From contig CACMVZ010000002.1 of assembly GCA_902617285.1 (NCBI GenBank), positions 60,010 to 124,009 on the forward strand: a stretch of DNA of 64,000 nt. Reading direction: 5' to 3'. The number at the start of each line of letters is the position of its first letter. The stretch's first letter is position 1. A program made the position numbers and the translations under genes. Below, in pieces: positions 62,500 to 64,000 of the stretch. This stretch comes from an uncultured Bacteroidota bacterium. Its GTDB lineage: Bacteria > Bacteroidota > Bacteroidia > Flavobacteriales > Flavobacteriaceae. A model generated the notes under the pieces. It was not told the DNA's origin. It did not search any database and saw only the letters and a program-made list of their open reading frames with translations.

Positions 62500-63921
62500 A
62501 TGAAAAATATATATATAAAATCAATCTTAGCTCTTCTTATAATTTTCTCATTTTCATGTGAGGATTTAAATGAAGATATTAATGCGAATCCTAATGATAT
62601 TTTGACAACAGATGTTGAGGATAAATTATTTTTAACTGGTGCTCAACTAGCTAATATTCAACTTCAATTAGGACATTTAAATAGAATTAGCGGAATGTAT
62701 TCAGGTCAATTGATAGGATTTAGTTCTCTTTATTCTAATATCTATGGATATGCTTTATCAACTGTAGAGTCAAACAGCGAATGGTTTGCACTTTATGTTG
62801 GGGTCTTAAATAACATGAGACTACTTCAAGACAACTCGACGAATACTCAACTAGTTGGTATTGCTCAAATAATTGAGGGTCATGCCTTTGGAACTGCTGC
62901 TTCTTTGTGGGGTGGAATTCCATATAGTGAATCTGGAAACCCAGAGATAGAAGATCCAATTTTTGATAGTCAGACTTCAGTTTACGACGCTGCTATTGCT
63001 AAATTAAATGCAGGGATATCAACTCTCCAATCAGCTTCTTCAAGTAGTCTTTCACAGGATATTTATTTTGGTGGAAATACAACTAAGTGGATTGAAGCTG
63101 CATACACTCTAGTAGCTCGATTTAATCTTCATAAAAAGAATTATTCTGCTGCTATTTCTGCTGCCAATAATGGAATTAGTTCTTCCTCTGGTGATATGCA
63201 ATATAAACCACCTGGAACTCAATCAGGAGATCAAAATCTTTTTGCTACAATCTTAAATGGATCTAGAGCAGGAGACCTTGGTAACTCCTCTGGTGGTTCC
63301 GAAAGCTATCTACTTCAGCTACTAAGTAATGATTATTCTATTAATAGGAATAATTCTAAAACTGATGAGACTGCAAGATATGGGTATTATAAAATTAATT
63401 CATCTAGTGGTTCAGCTAATACTGGTATTATTGCTGAAACAGAACCTCAAAATATGGTTACATTTTTTGAAAATGAGCTAATTTTAGCTGAAGCTAAAGC
63501 TAGACAAGGGGGAATATCTGATGGACTTCCTCACCTAAATAATGTTAGAGCATGGCTTAACTCAGGTGGAAATTTAAATGATAATCATAACTCTGGTGGA
63601 TTTAAATATGAAGCTTATGTAGCTTCTGACTTTAATTCTGGTGGTATCGAAAACACTGATGGTATTGATCCAAAATCTGCTTTTCTAAGAGAAGTTATTG
63701 AAGAAAGATACGTTAGTGGTTTTGGAATGCATATACCATTTAATGATGCAAGAAGATTAAGAAAATCGGATTCTGCAATTTCAGTTCCTTTTACTCTTGT
63801 TCTTGGGCCTAATCCTCCATATCCTGAGAGGATGCCATATGCAGCAACTGAATTAAATTCAAATTCAAATGCTCCAGCTGAAGACCCAGGTATTTTTACA
63901 AAAACTGAGGTTAATCAGTAA
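62500..63921 (+). CDS. SusD/RagB-family nutrient-binding outer-membrane lipoprotein (SusD-like 2 type)
   Basis: 473 aa. Lipoprotein signal MKNIYIKSILALLIIFSFSC, lipobox FSFSC with Cys at 20. The mature start EDLNEDINANPNDILTTDVEDKLFLTGAQLANIQ fits the SusD_2 subgroup, which differs from classic starch SusD. TPR-like helices and the late EPQNMVTFFENELILAEAKARQGGISDGLPHLNNVRAW segment are also typical. It forms the lid of the SusC barrel at the cell surface. A long-stem terminator follows. Confidence 0.93.
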   Translation: MKNIYIKSILALLIIFSFSCEDLNEDINANPNDILTTDVEDKLFLTGAQLANIQLQLGHLNRISGMYSGQLIGFSSLYSNIYGYALSTVESNSEWFALYVGVLNNMRLLQDNSTNTQLVGIAQIIEGHAFGTAASLWGGIPYSESGNPEIEDPIFDSQTSVYDAAIAKLNAGISTLQSASSSSLSQDIYFGGNTTKWIEAAYTLVARFNLHKKNYSAAISAANNGISSSSGDMQYKPPGTQSGDQNLFATILNGSRAGDLGNSSGGSESYLLQLLSNDYSINRNNSKTDETARYGYYKINSSSGSANTGIIAETEPQNMVTFFENELILAEAKARQGGISDGLPHLNNVRAWLNSGGNLNDNHNSGGFKYEAYVASDFNSGGIENTDGIDPKSAFLREVIEERYVSGFGMHIPFNDARRLRKSDSAISVPFTLVLGPNPPYPERMPYAATELNSNSNAPAEDPGIFTKTEVNQ

Positions 63922-63927
63922 AACTTT

Positions 63928-63964
63928 AAAAAAAGGTTTGTAAATTTTACAAACCTTTTTTTTT
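63928..63964 (+). terminator. Rho-independent terminator after susCD
   Basis: A-run, GGTTTGTAA stem, ATT loop, TTACAAACC, T-run of nine. Positioned seven bases after the SusD stop. Confidence 0.9.
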
Positions 63965-64000
63965 ATGCTTAAGATTTCAAAAACCATATTGATATTATTA
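63965..64000 (+). CDS. start of a further exported protein, cut by the window end
   Basis: An ATG directly after the terminator T-run opens a frame reading MLKISKTILILL to the window edge: a basic residue pair followed by a hydrophobic stretch, as in a signal peptide. Only 12 codons are visible, so this may be chance. Confidence 0.35.
   Translation, partial: MLKISKTILILL

Noticed and set aside
59618..62959. Several minus-strand and alternate-frame ORFs inside the susC and susD genes
   Set aside because: Shadow frames of clear coding sequence, no motifs, no start context.

Overview
The window is a compact, strongly AT-rich chromosomal segment of a member of the Bacteroidota, most likely a streamlined marine flavobacterium (class Flavobacteriia). 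Evidence: Bacteroidota-type promoters (TTG-N19 to N23-TAnnTTTG), a SusC/SusD pair, a DnaE with an N-terminal proofreading exonuclease domain, a NagB fused to a PIG-L domain, a GYDIA-type GHMP kinase beside HMG-CoA reductase, lipoproteins with short lipoboxes, and gene orders typical of Flavobacteriia (purH-mreB-mreC-mreD-mrdA-rodA; coaX-OMP-TPR-lptC-small membrane protein-CNNM-ppiD; miaB-sigma54 regulator-lptE-TPR-secG). Spacing is very tight. No intergenic gap reaches 300 bases; the longest are about 110-130. Several convergent genes overlap at their stop codons. I found no rRNA, CRISPR array, insertion sequence, prophage or attachment site.

Layout. 1-7.9 kb: 3' part of a PurF-like amidophosphoribosyltransferase, superoxide dismutase, a large single-chain AddA/AddB-like helicase-nuclease, and a phytoene desaturase with a possible tiny membrane ORF in front. 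7.9-17.5 kb: unknown lipoprotein, short methionyl-tRNA synthetase, DNA polymerase III alpha, thioredoxin, tRNA-Asp, a PBP4-type carboxypeptidase, a candidate small RNA, and RmuC. 17.5-21.1 kb: a minus-strand carotenoid operon (crtA-like, crtD-like, cruF) ending in an unusual lipoprotein, preceded by tRNA-Phe. 21.2-28.4 kb: envelope operon from coaX to a PpiD-like foldase that lacks its parvulin domain. 28.4-36.3 kb: mevalonate-pathway genes, a POT peptide transporter, lpxB-surE, and a Prc protease. 36.3-43.3 kb: rodA, mrdA, mreD, mreC, mreB, purH (rod-shape operon). 43.4-49.5 kb: groEL, groES, secG, a TPR gene, lptE, a sigma-54 activator, and miaB. 49.5-55.5 kb: MBL-rhodanese sulfur enzyme, topA, an arginase-fold protein, and thioredoxin reductase. 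55.6-64 kb: NagB/PIG-L, an M20 amidohydrolase, SusC, SusD, and the first codons of another exported protein.

Functionally, mevalonate genes (HMG-CoA reductase, GHMP kinase) could feed isoprenoids to the carotenoid genes. The CruF, CrtD-like and CrtA-like trio points to a monocyclic carotenoid of the saproxanthin/myxol type. Envelope genes dominate the rest: LPS export and synthesis (lptC, lptE, lpxB), elongation of the cell wall (mre/rod/PBP2, PBP4), protein folding and turnover (PpiD-like, Prc, GroESL, SecG) and outer-membrane uptake (SusCD, FadL-like OMP).

The most unusual items are the AddA-AddB fusion, the PPIase-less PpiD, the miaB gene whose essential first cysteine lies upstream of any ATG, a candidate short RNA behind an RNA-type promoter, shared TGnCA-N3-TGnCA elements before groES and miaB, and the absence of gldKLMN after the topA/arginase pair where these genes usually sit in gliding flavobacteria.
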